The position numbers and the translations under genes are program-made. 64,000 bases of DNA from Brevundimonas subvibrioides ATCC 15264 (lineage in GTDB: Bacteria > Pseudomonadota > Alphaproteobacteria > Caulobacterales > Caulobacteraceae): assembly GCF_000144605.1 (NCBI RefSeq), contig NC_014375.1:682001-746000 (forward strand), in the 5' to 3' direction. This document shows, piece by piece, positions 1 through 9,066 of the stretch; position 1 is the stretch's first letter; each line of letters opens with the position of its first letter. Below the pieces are notes generated by a model. The model saw only the letters and a list, made by a program, of their open reading frames with translations. It searched no databases and was not told where the DNA came from.

Positions 1-222
1 TATTTCGCCCTGGCGGCGGTGCTGCACCGCTTCGCCTATCTGAAACAGGCGCTGGCCGTCCTTCTGGTCTTCATCGGTTCCAAGATCTTCCTCGCCGACC
101 TGTTCGGCCTCGAGAAGTTCCCGCCCGCCGTGTCGCTGGGCGTGACCTTCGCGATCCTCGCCGCGGGCATCGTCTGGTCGCTGTGGCGGACGCGCGGCCG
201 AACGGACGGGACGCCGGCGTGA
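1..222 (+). CDS. TerC family integral membrane protein, C-terminal fragment
   Basis: The reading frame is open from the first base of the window, so the 5' end is missing. The visible 73 residues contain two hydrophobic segments around a short loop. They also hold the pattern RFAYLKQ...FIGSKIF, typical of the last part of TerC/Alx/YkoY membrane proteins, which are linked to metal-ion (manganese, tellurite) homeostasis. The frame ends in a short basic tail and a TGA. The DUF6880-type gene converges on it about 18 bases downstream. Substrate cannot be told from this fragment. Confidence 0.75.
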   Translation, partial: YFALAAVLHRFAYLKQALAVLLVFIGSKIFLADLFGLEKFPPAVSLGVTFAILAAGIVWSLWRTRGRTDGTPA

Positions 223-240
223 CGGGGGCGGCCGCGCGCG

Positions 241-1620
241 TCAGCGCCAGCCGCGGCCGGATGCGGTCGGCGACAGGCGTTCGAGACCGTCGATGAAGGC
301 CGCGTGGCTTTCCAGGGTGGCGACCGCTCCCGGCAGCTCGGCCAGCCGCGCGGCCTCGGCCGACAGGGCGCGGACGACCTCGGATCGACCCAGCCCCGCC
401 CGCGCCAGCCCGGTCGCCCGGCGTCGCACCAGCGCCAGGGCGGCGGCCGGGAACCGGCCTTCGAACCGGCCGGCCCACAGGGCGGTGTCCTCTTCCGAAA
501 GGGTCAGCGCCTCGCTGCGGGCGAGGACCATCGCGGCCCCGTCCCTCAGAGCGCCCCGGTTCATCAGGAACGCCAGGCCGGCCGCCGGGTCGGGCCAGAG
601 GGCGGCGATCGCATGCGCCCGATCGAGGGCTTCCACATCGTCGAAATCGGCCAGGCGCGACACGAAGGCGTCCAGGTGCGCGCCCGACAGGGTGCGTTCG
701 AACGCGGCCCACCGCGCGGTCTGCGCCCTGGCGGTCTCGCCCTCGGCCTCGAGCACGGCGATCTCGGCGCTGTCCCAGGCGGGAGACGGTTCGGGCGTGG
801 GCGCAGGCGCGTTGCGACGCGTCCAGCGCGCCGGCTCGGGGGCGCGCGGGCGGGCGGCCTCGAGCGCGGCCCGGGCCTCGGCGGCATGGCCGCGTTCCGC
901 GAACCGCCGGGCGATCTCCGCGCCGATGTCGGGCTTGACCGCATCCTCCTTCGGGATGGCGGCGGCCCAGGCCATGACGTCGCCGCAGCGGTCGGCCAGC
1001 TTGCGCACGACGAGGGCCAGTCGCCCGGTCGGCGCCGCCCGGCCCTCGCGGGTGCTGTCGAGCAGGGCCTGGGCGATCTCGGTGCGGAAGTCCGGCGCGG
1101 CACGGCCGATCCAGTTGCTCCACTCGGACTGACGGGTCTGCAGGGCCTCGACCAGTGGGGCGACGCCGGCGGGCCCCGTGGCGTTGGCGGCTTCTGCGAG
1201 ATCGGCGGCCGCCTCGAAATAGAGCAGCGCCAGCTCGCCCTTGGGGTCCTTCACCCGCCCGGCCAGGCCCGGATAGAGATCGAACCAGGCCATCAGCCGG
1301 TCCAGCGCCAGCACGGGCTCGACCGGCAGGAGGCGCTCGACGATCATCCTGCGGTGGACGGTGAGGTCGCGCAGCAGCTCGGGGCGCTTTCGCCAGGACA
1401 CCCGGGTGCGGCTGTTGGCCAGGGCGGCGAAGCGGCGATCGATCTCCGCCGCGAGGTCCGCGCTCCCCACCTCGGCCGCGAGCTCCAGCTTGAGCCGTCT
1501 TTTCAGACCCCCGTCGCCCGCCGACGCCTCGACCAGCAGACGGGCCAGCGTGTCGGCCCCCAGTCCGGCGAGATTGGACGCATTGAGCGCCTTGCGCGAA
1601 GCAGCGGATCGAGGGGCCAT
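241..1620 (-). CDS. DUF6880-like protein of unknown function
   Basis: A 459-residue, alanine- and arginine-rich, largely helical protein without signal peptide or membrane segments. The N-terminus (LNASNLAGLGADTLARLLVE, then LKRRLKLEL) and the following basic block with RPELLRDL resemble the DUF6880 family of alphaproteobacteria, whose function is not established. The many short helix pairs would fit a TPR- or HEAT-like scaffold, but that is inference. I chose the ATG giving MAPRS; an ATG seven codons upstream is possible. The gene reads away from tRNA-Gly and converges on the TerC fragment. It is monocistronic as far as can be seen. Confidence 0.75.
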   Translation of the reverse strand: MAPRSAASRKALNASNLAGLGADTLARLLVEASAGDGGLKRRLKLELAAEVGSADLAAEIDRRFAALANSRTRVSWRKRPELLRDLTVHRRMIVERLLPVEPVLALDRLMAWFDLYPGLAGRVKDPKGELALLYFEAAADLAEAANATGPAGVAPLVEALQTRQSEWSNWIGRAAPDFRTEIAQALLDSTREGRAAPTGRLALVVRKLADRCGDVMAWAAAIPKEDAVKPDIGAEIARRFAERGHAAEARAALEAARPRAPEPARWTRRNAPAPTPEPSPAWDSAEIAVLEAEGETARAQTARWAAFERTLSGAHLDAFVSRLADFDDVEALDRAHAIAALWPDPAAGLAFLMNRGALRDGAAMVLARSEALTLSEEDTALWAGRFEGRFPAAALALVRRRATGLARAGLGRSEVVRALSAEAARLAELPGAVATLESHAAFIDGLERLSPTASGRGWR

Positions 1621-1709
1621 GCGAAGAGCGTAGAGCGCCACGCCTGCAGATCAACAACCCGCTTCCGGTCCGGGTGGGCGGATGTCGCCGACGTCGGATC
1701 AGTGGGAGC

Positions 1710-1783
1710 TGGAGCGGGCGGCGGGAATCGAACCCGCACGAAAAGCTTGGGAAGCTTTCAGGCTACCACTACATCACGCCCGC
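1710..1783 (-). tRNA. tRNA-Gly (anticodon CCC)
   Basis: Read on the minus strand, the 74 bases fold into a cloverleaf. The acceptor starts GCGGGCG, the anticodon loop TTCCCAA lies between AAAGC and GCTTT, the T arm contains GGTTCGATTCC, and the gene encodes its own CCA end. Anticodon CCC reads the GGG codon. Confidence 0.96.
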
Positions 1784-1795
1784 GGAAGCGCCGAC

Positions 1796-1823
1796 AACCT
1801 AGCGGATTGCGGCAGGCGCTCAA
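1796..1823 (-). promoter_or_regulatory. sigma70-type promoter of tRNA-Gly
   Basis: On the minus strand a TTGAGC -35 element and a TAGGTT -10 element are separated by 16 bases. The -10 element ends about 12 bases before the tRNA 5' end. Seen by eye only. Confidence 0.5.
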
Positions 1824-1886
1824 GGCCAAAGACGGCTTGCCGCCGCCAGCGGTCGGGTCTAGTCGGCCCGGTCAGGAGACGATCCC

Positions 1887-2717
1887 ATGGCGCGCCGCCC
1901 CGACCGCGAAGGCATGATCCTGCTCAATGTGCTGCTGGTCGTCGCCATGGCCAGCGTCACCGTCCTCATCATGGTCGCCGGTCAGGACATCGAGATCCAG
2001 CGCAGCGCCCGGCTGCGCGACGTGGCCCAGGCCGGGGCCTATGCGCGGGCCGGCGAATTGTCCGCCGTCACCAGCCTGAGGCGCGACGGCATCGTCGCGG
2101 CGGGGACCGACAATCTCGCCGAGCCCTGGGCGGCCCTGGGCCAGACGCCGGTCGCGGTCCCCGGAGGCCGTTTCGCCCTGACCATCGAGGACGAACAGGC
2201 CCGGTTCAACCTGAACGGAATGGTCAATGCGGATCCGGCGGCCATCAGCCTGTTCCAGCGGATCGGCGAGGCCGCCGGCGTCGCGCCCGAGACCCTGATC
2301 CGGATCGCGACCGTGGTCCGCGTCGCCGGCCCCCTGTCGGACAGCCGCCTGCTGGTCGCGGCAGGGGTCACGCGGGACGAGATCGCCCTGCTGGAGCCCT
2401 TCACCACCCTCCTGCCGCCCGCGGCGCTGCTGAACGTCAACACCGTCGACGAAACCCTGCTGGCCCTGGTGCTGCGCGATCCTGCGGCGGCCCGCACCCT
2501 GATCCGGCAGCGTGACCGCGTCGGCTATCTGACGCCGGCCGAACTGGCGGGGGTCGGGGCCTCGTCGACGGGGCTCGGCTTCACCTCGGACCATTTCCGG
2601 ACCGTCACGGCCGTCACCGTCGGCGACGTCGATCAGGTCGTGACCAGTCGCCTGTCGCGGACGCGCGGGGCAGGGCGGGTGGACGTCACCGTGGTGGGGC
2701 GACGGTCGGGCGTTTGA
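1887..2717 (+). CDS. gspK: General secretion pathway protein K (T2SS minor pseudopilin)
   Basis: A 276-residue protein with a short basic leader, a prepilin-peptidase-like site (EG followed by MILLNVLL) and a hydrophobic N-terminal helix, as in GspK pseudopilins that cap the type II secretion pseudopilus tip. The middle contains the ARFNLNGMVN motif region and a helix-hairpin part with LLNVNTVDE and YLTPAEL, both typical of GspK. It is slightly shorter than the usual 300 or more residues. No other T2SS genes lie next to it; the neighbours are tRNA-Gly and a TonB-linked lipoprotein. It therefore either serves a T2SS encoded elsewhere or is a relic. Confidence 0.85.
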   Translation: MARRPDREGMILLNVLLVVAMASVTVLIMVAGQDIEIQRSARLRDVAQAGAYARAGELSAVTSLRRDGIVAAGTDNLAEPWAALGQTPVAVPGGRFALTIEDEQARFNLNGMVNADPAAISLFQRIGEAAGVAPETLIRIATVVRVAGPLSDSRLLVAAGVTRDEIALLEPFTTLLPPAALLNVNTVDETLLALVLRDPAAARTLIRQRDRVGYLTPAELAGVGASSTGLGFTSDHFRTVTAVTVGDVDQVVTSRLSRTRGAGRVDVTVVGRRSGV

Positions 2718-2988
2718 GTACGCCCTGAGACCGTCAGAGCACACCTGGCGGCCCTGTGTCGGATCAACAGTGTGAATCGCGACCTCATCTGAGCCGTTTG
2801 AGACGTCGCGAAGACGGTCGTGTGACCGATCTGTATTCGTTCGATCCGTGTCGGGACGAACTGTAATATTCCATCGATTTTCTGTCACCGACGCATCGCA
2901 ATCGCGCCTTAAAGCCGCCGTCGGGGTTGCTGGGACGATGTCGTTCGGACGCGTGGCGACCCGCACATTCAACGCGAGGGACTGCCCG

Positions 2989-4488
2989 ATGCTTCGTCTG
3001 ACCAAGGTACTGATGGCCGGTGCGGCCGTGATGGCGCTGGCCGCCTGCGGCTCCGCCGAAGTCGCGTCCCCCGGAGAGGGCGATTTCGGCGGCGGCACGA
3101 CCCCGACCACCCCCACGACCCCCACGACCCCGACCCCCGGCACCCCGGCCGCCGACTGCCCGACCGGCCTGTCCAACATCGGTCTCGTCGCCGGCGGCAC
3201 GCTCCGCGCCTGCCAGCTGCCCGCGGTCATCACCGGTAACCTCAGCCTGTCGGTGCGCGCCGGCACCATCTACGCCATCGCCGGTGCCACCCAGGTCGGC
3301 GTCGACCGCGGCATCGACGGCACCGGCGGTGCCCAGGGCATCCTGACGATCGACCCCGGCGTCCGCGTCTTCGCCTCGGGCGGCGGCGACGCCCTGGTGG
3401 TCAACCGCGGCTCGCAGATCTTCGCCGAGGGCACCTCGACCAACCCGATCATCTTCACCAGCCGCCAGAACGTGGAAGGCCAGACCAACGCCACGTCGCA
3501 AGGGCAGTGGGGCGGCATCATCCTGGCCGGCCGCGCGCCCCAGGCGAACTGCCAGCTGACCGCGCCCGTCGCCTGCACCGGCACGGTCGAGGGCGGTCTG
3601 TCGGTCTTCTACGGCGGCAACACCCCGACCGACAGCTCGGGCCGGCTGCGCTACATCCAGATCCGCTACTCCGGCTTCCAGGTCTCCGCGGGCAACGAGC
3701 TGCAGGGTCTGACCCTGGCCGGTGCCGGGTCCGGCACGACCCTCAGCCACATCCAGGTCTACAACAGCTCGGATGACGGCATCGAGATCTTCGGCGGCAA
3801 CGCCAACCTGTCCTACCTGGTCATCAACGGGGCCGACGACGACGGCCTGGACACCGACACGGGCTGGCGCGGGGGTGCCCAGTTCGGCATCGTCACCCAG
3901 CGCCCGACGACGGAAACGGGCGGCGGCCGCGGCTTCGAGTGGTCGTCCGCGCCGACCACGACGCCCTATGCCACCCGCTATCTGTCGCAGCCGAAGGTGT
4001 CGAACTTCACCATCGTCGGCCGCAACGCCGCGGTGGCTGCGGACTCGCTCATCCGCCTCGACTCCGGCACGGACGCGACCATTCTGAACTCGGTGTTCAC
4101 CAACCCCACGACCTCGGTCGCGGCCTGCCTCGACATCAACAGCGCCGACACGATCACCAGCACGCCGACCTTCACCTCGGTCTTCTTCGCCTGCTCGGCA
4201 CCCTACGCGACCGCCGCCGTGGCCGGCACCAGCGCCGCCTTCACCAGCGGCACGAACAACACGGCCGCCGGAACCTCGACCCTGACGGCACCCGCCTCCG
4301 GCACGACGATCACCAACCAGTCGCTGGCCTTCATCAACGGCGCCAACGAAACCGCCGTGACGCCGGTCAACGCCAACTCGGTCTACTCGTTCTTCGTGGC
4401 CACCCCCTATATCGGTGCCGTGCGCAACACGTCCGACACCTGGTACCTGGGCTGGACCTGCGGCATCACCGCCGGCCTGACCTGCTGA
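2989..4488 (+). CDS. Secreted lipoprotein with predicted right-handed beta-helix
   Basis: A 499-residue lipoprotein. The start was chosen at MLRLTK because it gives a clean signal peptide with lipobox LAAC at about residue 20 and has GCGAGGG just upstream. A Gly- and Thr/Pro-rich spacer with TTP repeats follows. The rest is a repetitive series rich in G, N, T and S (for example DDGIEIFGG, DDDGLDTDTGW) that looks like a parallel beta-helix. The C-terminus has several cysteines. No catalytic motif is recognised. The TonB receptor gene starts 80 bases downstream on the same strand, so the two probably work together, perhaps as a surface ligand-capture lipoprotein and its transporter. That role is inference. 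Confidence 0.8.
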   Translation: MLRLTKVLMAGAAVMALAACGSAEVASPGEGDFGGGTTPTTPTTPTTPTPGTPAADCPTGLSNIGLVAGGTLRACQLPAVITGNLSLSVRAGTIYAIAGATQVGVDRGIDGTGGAQGILTIDPGVRVFASGGGDALVVNRGSQIFAEGTSTNPIIFTSRQNVEGQTNATSQGQWGGIILAGRAPQANCQLTAPVACTGTVEGGLSVFYGGNTPTDSSGRLRYIQIRYSGFQVSAGNELQGLTLAGAGSGTTLSHIQVYNSSDDGIEIFGGNANLSYLVINGADDDGLDTDTGWRGGAQFGIVTQRPTTETGGGRGFEWSSAPTTTPYATRYLSQPKVSNFTIVGRNAAVAADSLIRLDSGTDATILNSVFTNPTTSVAACLDINSADTITSTPTFTSVFFACSAPYATAAVAGTSAAFTSGTNNTAAGTSTLTAPASGTTITNQSLAFINGANETAVTPVNANSVYSFFVATPYIGAVRNTSDTWYLGWTCGITAGLTC

Positions 4489-4499
4489 CGACGGAGGCG

Positions 4500-4523
4500 C
4501 GGCAGCCTCTTCGGGGGCTGCCG
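4500..4523 (+). other. Intergenic stem-loop between lipoprotein and TonB receptor
   Basis: CGGCAGCC and GGCTGCCG form a perfect 8-bp stem with an 8-base loop, directly after the lipoprotein stop codon. No T-run follows, so it is more likely an mRNA processing, stability or attenuation element than a complete terminator. It could set a lower level of receptor relative to lipoprotein. Confidence 0.4.
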
Positions 4524-4568
4524 CCGGCTTTCGCCATTTCCGTTGAACCCTACCAAGGCGCGCAGATC

Positions 4569-7244
4569 ATGAAGACGCTTTCCATGACCCTCACCGGGGT
4601 CCTGCTGGCCACCAGCGCGATGATCGCGCCGGGGCTGGCCTATGCTCAAACCGCTCCCGTCCAGCAGACCCCGGCCGAACTGGCCGCGCCGGAGGCCGAA
4701 CAGCCTGCCGCCGATCCGGAGTCGTCGCTGGACGAGATCGTCGTCCTCGGCCGCTATATCCCCGAGCCGAACCGTGCGAGCTCCGAGGTTGCGGCCTTCG
4801 TCACCGCCGAGGACCTGCAGCGGACCGGAGACTCCAGCGCCGCCGCCGCCCTGACGCGCGTGACCGGCCTGTCGGTGGTCGAGGGTCGGTTCATCTATGT
4901 TCGCGGTCTGGGAGAGCGCTACTCCTCGGCCCTGCTGAACGGGTCGCCCCTGCCCAGCCCCGAGCCGCTGCAGCGCGTCGTGCCCCTGGACCTGTTCCCC
5001 GCCAATGTGCTGGACAGCGTCACTGTCCAGAAAACCTATTCGGCCAATTTCCCCGGCGAATTCGGCGGCGGCGTCATCGATCTCCAGACCATCGATGCGC
5101 CAAATGAGCCCTTCTTCTCGATGCAGGTCGGGGTGGGCGGAAACACGGAAACGACCGGTAAGAAGGCCCTGACCTACTACGGTTCGCGCACCGATTTCCT
5201 GGGCTTCGATGACGGGACGCGGGATCTCCCGGGCGAGATCGACCTGGCGTTCCGCTCGGGCAACCGGATCGGCAGCGCGGCCTATACGGATCGCCAGCTC
5301 CAGCAGCTCGGCCGGTCGCTGATCAATGCGCCCCTGCGGCTTCTGCAGCGGGAGGAAAACCCGGTCGACGTCGGCCTCGAGGTGTCCGGAGGTTTCTCCA
5401 ACGAAACCCCCCTGGGGACCCTGGGTGTCATCGCCGTCGCCGGCTACGACAACAGCTGGCAGGTTCGCGAGGGGTTCCAGGAGAACGGCGGCTTCGACGG
5501 GGGCGCCCTGGTGCCGCTCGACAGCTTCACCTTCGCCTCCAACCAGAACGACGTTCAGCTGAATCTGCTGGGCGGCCTTTCGCTCTCGGGCATGAATCAC
5601 GAACTCAAGTGGACGAACTTCTTCGTTCGCAACACCACCAAGGAGGCCCGCTCGCGCATCGGATCCGTGTTCGGTGCCGGCGGCTCCATCCAGCGTGACG
5701 ACTTCACCGAGTGGTTCGTTCGCCAGCTGTATTCCACCCAGCTGGCCGGCGAGCATGACTTCCTGGACGGCGCCCTCGAATTCGACTGGCGCGCGGCCTA
5801 TGCGACGACCTCGCGCGATGCGCCGTACGAGACCCAGTTCGGCTACGCCTTCAACGCGGCCGGCAACCTGTCGCATCGCACCGGCAGCGGCGGAAACCTG
5901 ATCGCGTTCAGCGAGCTGGACGACGACGTCTATTCGGCCGGGGCCGATGTCCGCTACACGCTCCCCCTGTCCGATCTCCGCGAGGCGGTCTTCAGCGGCG
6001 GCGTGGCCTTCCTCGACAACAGCCGCAACTCCGAGCGCCGCGAACTGCAGTTCACGAACGGCACCGCCCTCACCCAGGACCAGCTGGAGTCGCGCGTCGA
6101 CTATTTCACCTCCGACTTCAACATCGGCCCGAACGGGCTGATCCTGACGGAGATCACCGGCCAGAACGGCGCGGCCGCCTATGACGGCGAGTTGCAGGTC
6201 AACGCCGCCTACGTCTCGGTCGAGGCCGAGATCCTTCCGCTCATCACCACCACGGTCGGCGTCCGTTACGAGCAGGCCGAGCAATCGGTCTCGACGCGGA
6301 ACCTGTCGGGCGACCTGACGCCCGTCCTCGCCACCCGTCTCGAGGAAGAGTATTTCCTGCCCGCCTTCACGGCGACCTGGAACTTCGCCGAGGACATGCA
6401 GCTGCGGGTCGGCGCGTCCCAGACCATCGGTCGCCCGCAGTTCCGCGAGCTCGCCGCCCAGCCCTATACGGATCCCGAGAGCGACCGGACCTTCAACGGC
6501 AACCCGTTCCTGGTGGATACGGAGATCCTGAACCTGGATGCGCGCTACGAGTGGTATTTCGCCCGCCAGCAGTTCGTGACCTTCGGCGTGTTCTACAAGG
6601 ACCTCGACAAGCCGGTGGAGTCGACCATCGTCAACACCAACGACACGACCCGCCAGCAGTCCTTCATCAACGCGCCCCAGGCCGTGATCTACGGGGCCGA
6701 GATCGAGGCCAAGAAATACTTCGAATGGCCTGACAGCGGCTCATCGTTCATCGCCAACAAGCGCTGGCTGGTGCAGTCCAACTACACCTACTCCGACTCG
6801 GAAGTGCGTGTGGACGCCGGTGATACGGTCGTCAGCCCGGGCAATACGACGGCGCAGCCGGCCAATTTCTTCATCGCCGACGGCAGCCGCCTCCAGGGTC
6901 AGTCCAAGCACGTCGCCAACCTCCAGCTGGGTTGGGAAGACGACACGGCCCGGTCGCAGGCCACGATCATCGTCAACTATGTGTCCGAGCGGATCACGGC
7001 CCGTGGTGCCGGCGCCGCCGGCAATCGCGAGCCTGACTATCTCCAGGATCCCGGCGTGTTCCTCGACTTCGTCTACCGCAAGGACTTCACGGTGGCGGAC
7101 CGCGATCTGGGCTTCGCCCTGGAGCTGCGCAACCTACTGGGGACCGAGTTCGACGAGTATCAGGAGCTCGACGGCAACAAGATCCGCATCAACACCTATG
7201 ACCTGGGCTCCAGCGCCTCGGTCAGCCTGACGGCCCGCTTCTAG
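4569..7244 (+). CDS. TonB-dependent outer-membrane receptor
   Basis: An 891-residue protein. The start at MKTLSMT gives a signal peptide ending near AYAQ. A TonB-box-like stretch DEIVVLG follows at about residue 55. The plug domain contains the pattern IYVRGLGERYSS and the segment FPGEFGGGVIDLQT. The remainder is a long beta-barrel ending in a terminal aromatic residue (TARF), as expected for assembly by the BAM complex. The family imports scarce ligands across the outer membrane using TonB energy. The ligand is unknown here. The cotranscribed beta-helix lipoprotein is the best clue. The gene is followed by a strong terminator. Confidence 0.93.
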   Translation: MKTLSMTLTGVLLATSAMIAPGLAYAQTAPVQQTPAELAAPEAEQPAADPESSLDEIVVLGRYIPEPNRASSEVAAFVTAEDLQRTGDSSAAAALTRVTGLSVVEGRFIYVRGLGERYSSALLNGSPLPSPEPLQRVVPLDLFPANVLDSVTVQKTYSANFPGEFGGGVIDLQTIDAPNEPFFSMQVGVGGNTETTGKKALTYYGSRTDFLGFDDGTRDLPGEIDLAFRSGNRIGSAAYTDRQLQQLGRSLINAPLRLLQREENPVDVGLEVSGGFSNETPLGTLGVIAVAGYDNSWQVREGFQENGGFDGGALVPLDSFTFASNQNDVQLNLLGGLSLSGMNHELKWTNFFVRNTTKEARSRIGSVFGAGGSIQRDDFTEWFVRQLYSTQLAGEHDFLDGALEFDWRAAYATTSRDAPYETQFGYAFNAAGNLSHRTGSGGNLIAFSELDDDVYSAGADVRYTLPLSDLREAVFSGGVAFLDNSRNSERRELQFTNGTALTQDQLESRVDYFTSDFNIGPNGLILTEITGQNGAAAYDGELQVNAAYVSVEAEILPLITTTVGVRYEQAEQSVSTRNLSGDLTPVLATRLEEEYFLPAFTATWNFAEDMQLRVGASQTIGRPQFRELAAQPYTDPESDRTFNGNPFLVDTEILNLDARYEWYFARQQFVTFGVFYKDLDKPVESTIVNTNDTTRQQSFINAPQAVIYGAEIEAKKYFEWPDSGSSFIANKRWLVQSNYTYSDSEVRVDAGDTVVSPGNTTAQPANFFIADGSRLQGQSKHVANLQLGWEDDTARSQATIIVNYVSERITARGAGAAGNREPDYLQDPGVFLDFVYRKDFTVADRDLGFALELRNLLGTEFDEYQELDGNKIRINTYDLGSSASVSLTARF

Positions 7245-7265
7245 GCTGTCATCCGTCTACGGATC

Positions 7266-7303
7266 GGGCCGCCCCTCAGCCGAGGGGTGGCCCTTTCTCG
7301 TTT
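7266..7303. terminator. Rho-independent terminator, probably bidirectional
   Basis: GGGCCGCCCCTC and GAGGGGTGGCCC pair as a 12-bp stem (one G-U pair) around the loop AGCC, followed by TTTCTCGTTT on the plus strand. It lies between the stop of the TonB receptor and the stop of the convergent amidohydrolase, so it can serve both. Confidence 0.85.
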
Positions 7304-8970
7304 CAGTCGGCCTGATAGACGACCCGGCCGTCGACCACGGTCAGGACGGCATGCCCCTTCGGAATGTCGGCTTCCGGCACGGTCATCAGGTCGATGTCGA
7401 AGGCGGTGAAGTCCGCGCGCTTGCCGACCTCGATCGTCCCGAGTTCGTTCTCGCGGAACGAGGCATAGGCGGGCCACAGGGTGAACATCTTCAGCGCCGT
7501 GGCGCGGTCCACCGCCTCGTCCGGCCGCCAGTCCGGACGCTGGACCCCCTCCAGATCGCGCCGCGCGACGGCGGCATAGAATTCGATCAGGGGATCGCCG
7601 CGCTCGACCGGGGCGTCCGACCCGCCGACCACGATGACGCCGAGGTCCACCAGGCTGTGCCAGGCATAGGCCCCGTCCAGCCGGGCGTCGCCCAGCCTCG
7701 CCGGGGCGAAATGGAAGTCGCCGATGGCATGGCTGGGCTGCATCGAGGCGATGATCGGCAGGTCCTTGAACCAGTGATAGTCGCTGGGCCGCAGGATCTG
7801 GGCGTGCTCGATCCGCAGCCGCACGTCGGCCCCGTCCGGTCGCTCTGCCGCAGGCACCGCGTTCAGCGCCGCCGCGTACCACTCGGCCACCGAGGCGTTG
7901 CCGCGGTCGCCGATGGCGTGGGTGGCGATCTGGATGCCGGAGCGCAGGGCCTGTTCGTACAGGGGCACGATCTGGTCGGACGTGATCTGCATGAGGCCGG
8001 TGGTCTCCGGCGCGTCGGAATAGGGGGCGAACAGCGCGGCCCCGCGCGATCCCAGCGCCCCGTCGGCATAGTATTTGACCGCGCGGGTGATGATCCGGCC
8101 GTCCGCCGTCTGGCGCGGGCCCGAGGCGAACAGGGCCTGCGCCCCGTCGGGCGTGACGCTGTTGTAGATCCGCAAGGGGGCCTCGCCCGCCTCGGCCATG
8201 GCTTCCAGCAGGGGAATGTCCCGCCAGGGCGCGCTCATGAAATGCACCCCGGTCCAGCCGTAGGCGGCCTCGACGCGGAACCCGGCGCGGTAGGCCTCCC
8301 GCGTCTGCTCCGGATCGGCCTGGGGCATCAGCGGGGCCAGCAGCTGCTCGGCGGCGTCGACGAACAGGCCGGTCGGCCGGCCGTCCGGACCTTTCAGGAT
8401 CTCGCCCCCGAACGGTGCCTCGGTTTGGGCCGTGATGCCCAGCCGCTCCAGCGAGGGGGTGGAGGCCACCGAGGCGTGACCGTCCGCGCGCTGCAGCAGG
8501 ACGATCCGGCCCGGGGCGGCGGCGTCGAGATCGGCGGCGGTCAGGAAGCGCGCGCCGTTGGCGCTCTCGGGCCAGCGGGTCTCGATCCAGCCGCGCCCGA
8601 CGATGACGCCCTCGGGGTGGGTCTCCGCCCAGGCCGTCAGCCGGGCCATGGCGTCCACGACCGAGGTGGAGCCCTCGAGGTTCAGGGTCAGCTCGCGCCA
8701 GCCGATGCCGTCCAGATGGGCATGACCGTCGGTGAAGCCGGGGAACAGGGTCGCGCCCTTCAGGTCGATGACCGGCAGGCCCTCGGCCGGGGGCGCGTCG
8801 GCCGCCGATCCGGCATAGGCGATGCGGCCGCCCCGCGCGATGACGACCTCGGCCGTGGGCGCGGCCTCGACCCCGGTGTGGATCGTGCCGCCCCGGATGA
8901 CCAGATCCTGGGCGTTGGCCGGCAGGGCGAGGGCGGCGAAGGCGGCCGTGGTCAGGAAGACGCGAAGCAT
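7303..8970 (-). CDS. Exported amidohydrolase, YtcJ-like
   Basis: A 555-residue protein. The start was set at MLRVFLT, giving a signal peptide that ends near ANAQ; longer upstream starts would bury it. Amidohydrolase_3 features are clear: the composite beta-sandwich start (IRGGTIHTG), the metal-binding GFTDGHAHLD motif at about residue 80, a later HAIGDRGN motif, and the C-terminal GSDAPVE plus KRADFTAFD segment. These enzymes hydrolyse C-N bonds of amides or cyclic ureas with a bound metal. The substrate is not predictable. It likely acts in the periplasm. It converges on the TonB receptor and shares its terminator. Confidence 0.9.
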   Translation of the reverse strand: MLRVFLTTAAFAALALPANAQDLVIRGGTIHTGVEAAPTAEVVIARGGRIAYAGSAADAPPAEGLPVIDLKGATLFPGFTDGHAHLDGIGWRELTLNLEGSTSVVDAMARLTAWAETHPEGVIVGRGWIETRWPESANGARFLTAADLDAAAPGRIVLLQRADGHASVASTPSLERLGITAQTEAPFGGEILKGPDGRPTGLFVDAAEQLLAPLMPQADPEQTREAYRAGFRVEAAYGWTGVHFMSAPWRDIPLLEAMAEAGEAPLRIYNSVTPDGAQALFASGPRQTADGRIITRAVKYYADGALGSRGAALFAPYSDAPETTGLMQITSDQIVPLYEQALRSGIQIATHAIGDRGNASVAEWYAAALNAVPAAERPDGADVRLRIEHAQILRPSDYHWFKDLPIIASMQPSHAIGDFHFAPARLGDARLDGAYAWHSLVDLGVIVVGGSDAPVERGDPLIEFYAAVARRDLEGVQRPDWRPDEAVDRATALKMFTLWPAYASFRENELGTIEVGKRADFTAFDIDLMTVPEADIPKGHAVLTVVDGRVVYQAD

Positions 8971-9066
8971 GGGAACACCGGGGCTGGCGGAGATCGGACC
9001 CCGTGTTCGACCGCGCCCGGCCCGGCGCGTCAAGGCTCCGCTGGTCGCGGGCCAATCGCTCCCCAT

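Noticed and set aside
71..1917. Long open frames on both strands overlapping the DUF6880-type gene
   Set aside because: They are rich in Arg, Pro and Gly without any domain pattern, as expected for antisense or shifted frames in very high-GC DNA; one also runs through tRNA-Gly.
3100..3140. ACC-CCC repeats in the lipoprotein gene as a phase-variation tract
   Set aside because: The unit is three codons long (TTP), so slippage would keep the frame; it is a Pro/Thr linker.
4407..6284. A 625-codon minus-strand frame opposite the TonB receptor
   Set aside because: The receptor frame has a full set of family motifs; the antisense product has only low-complexity composition.
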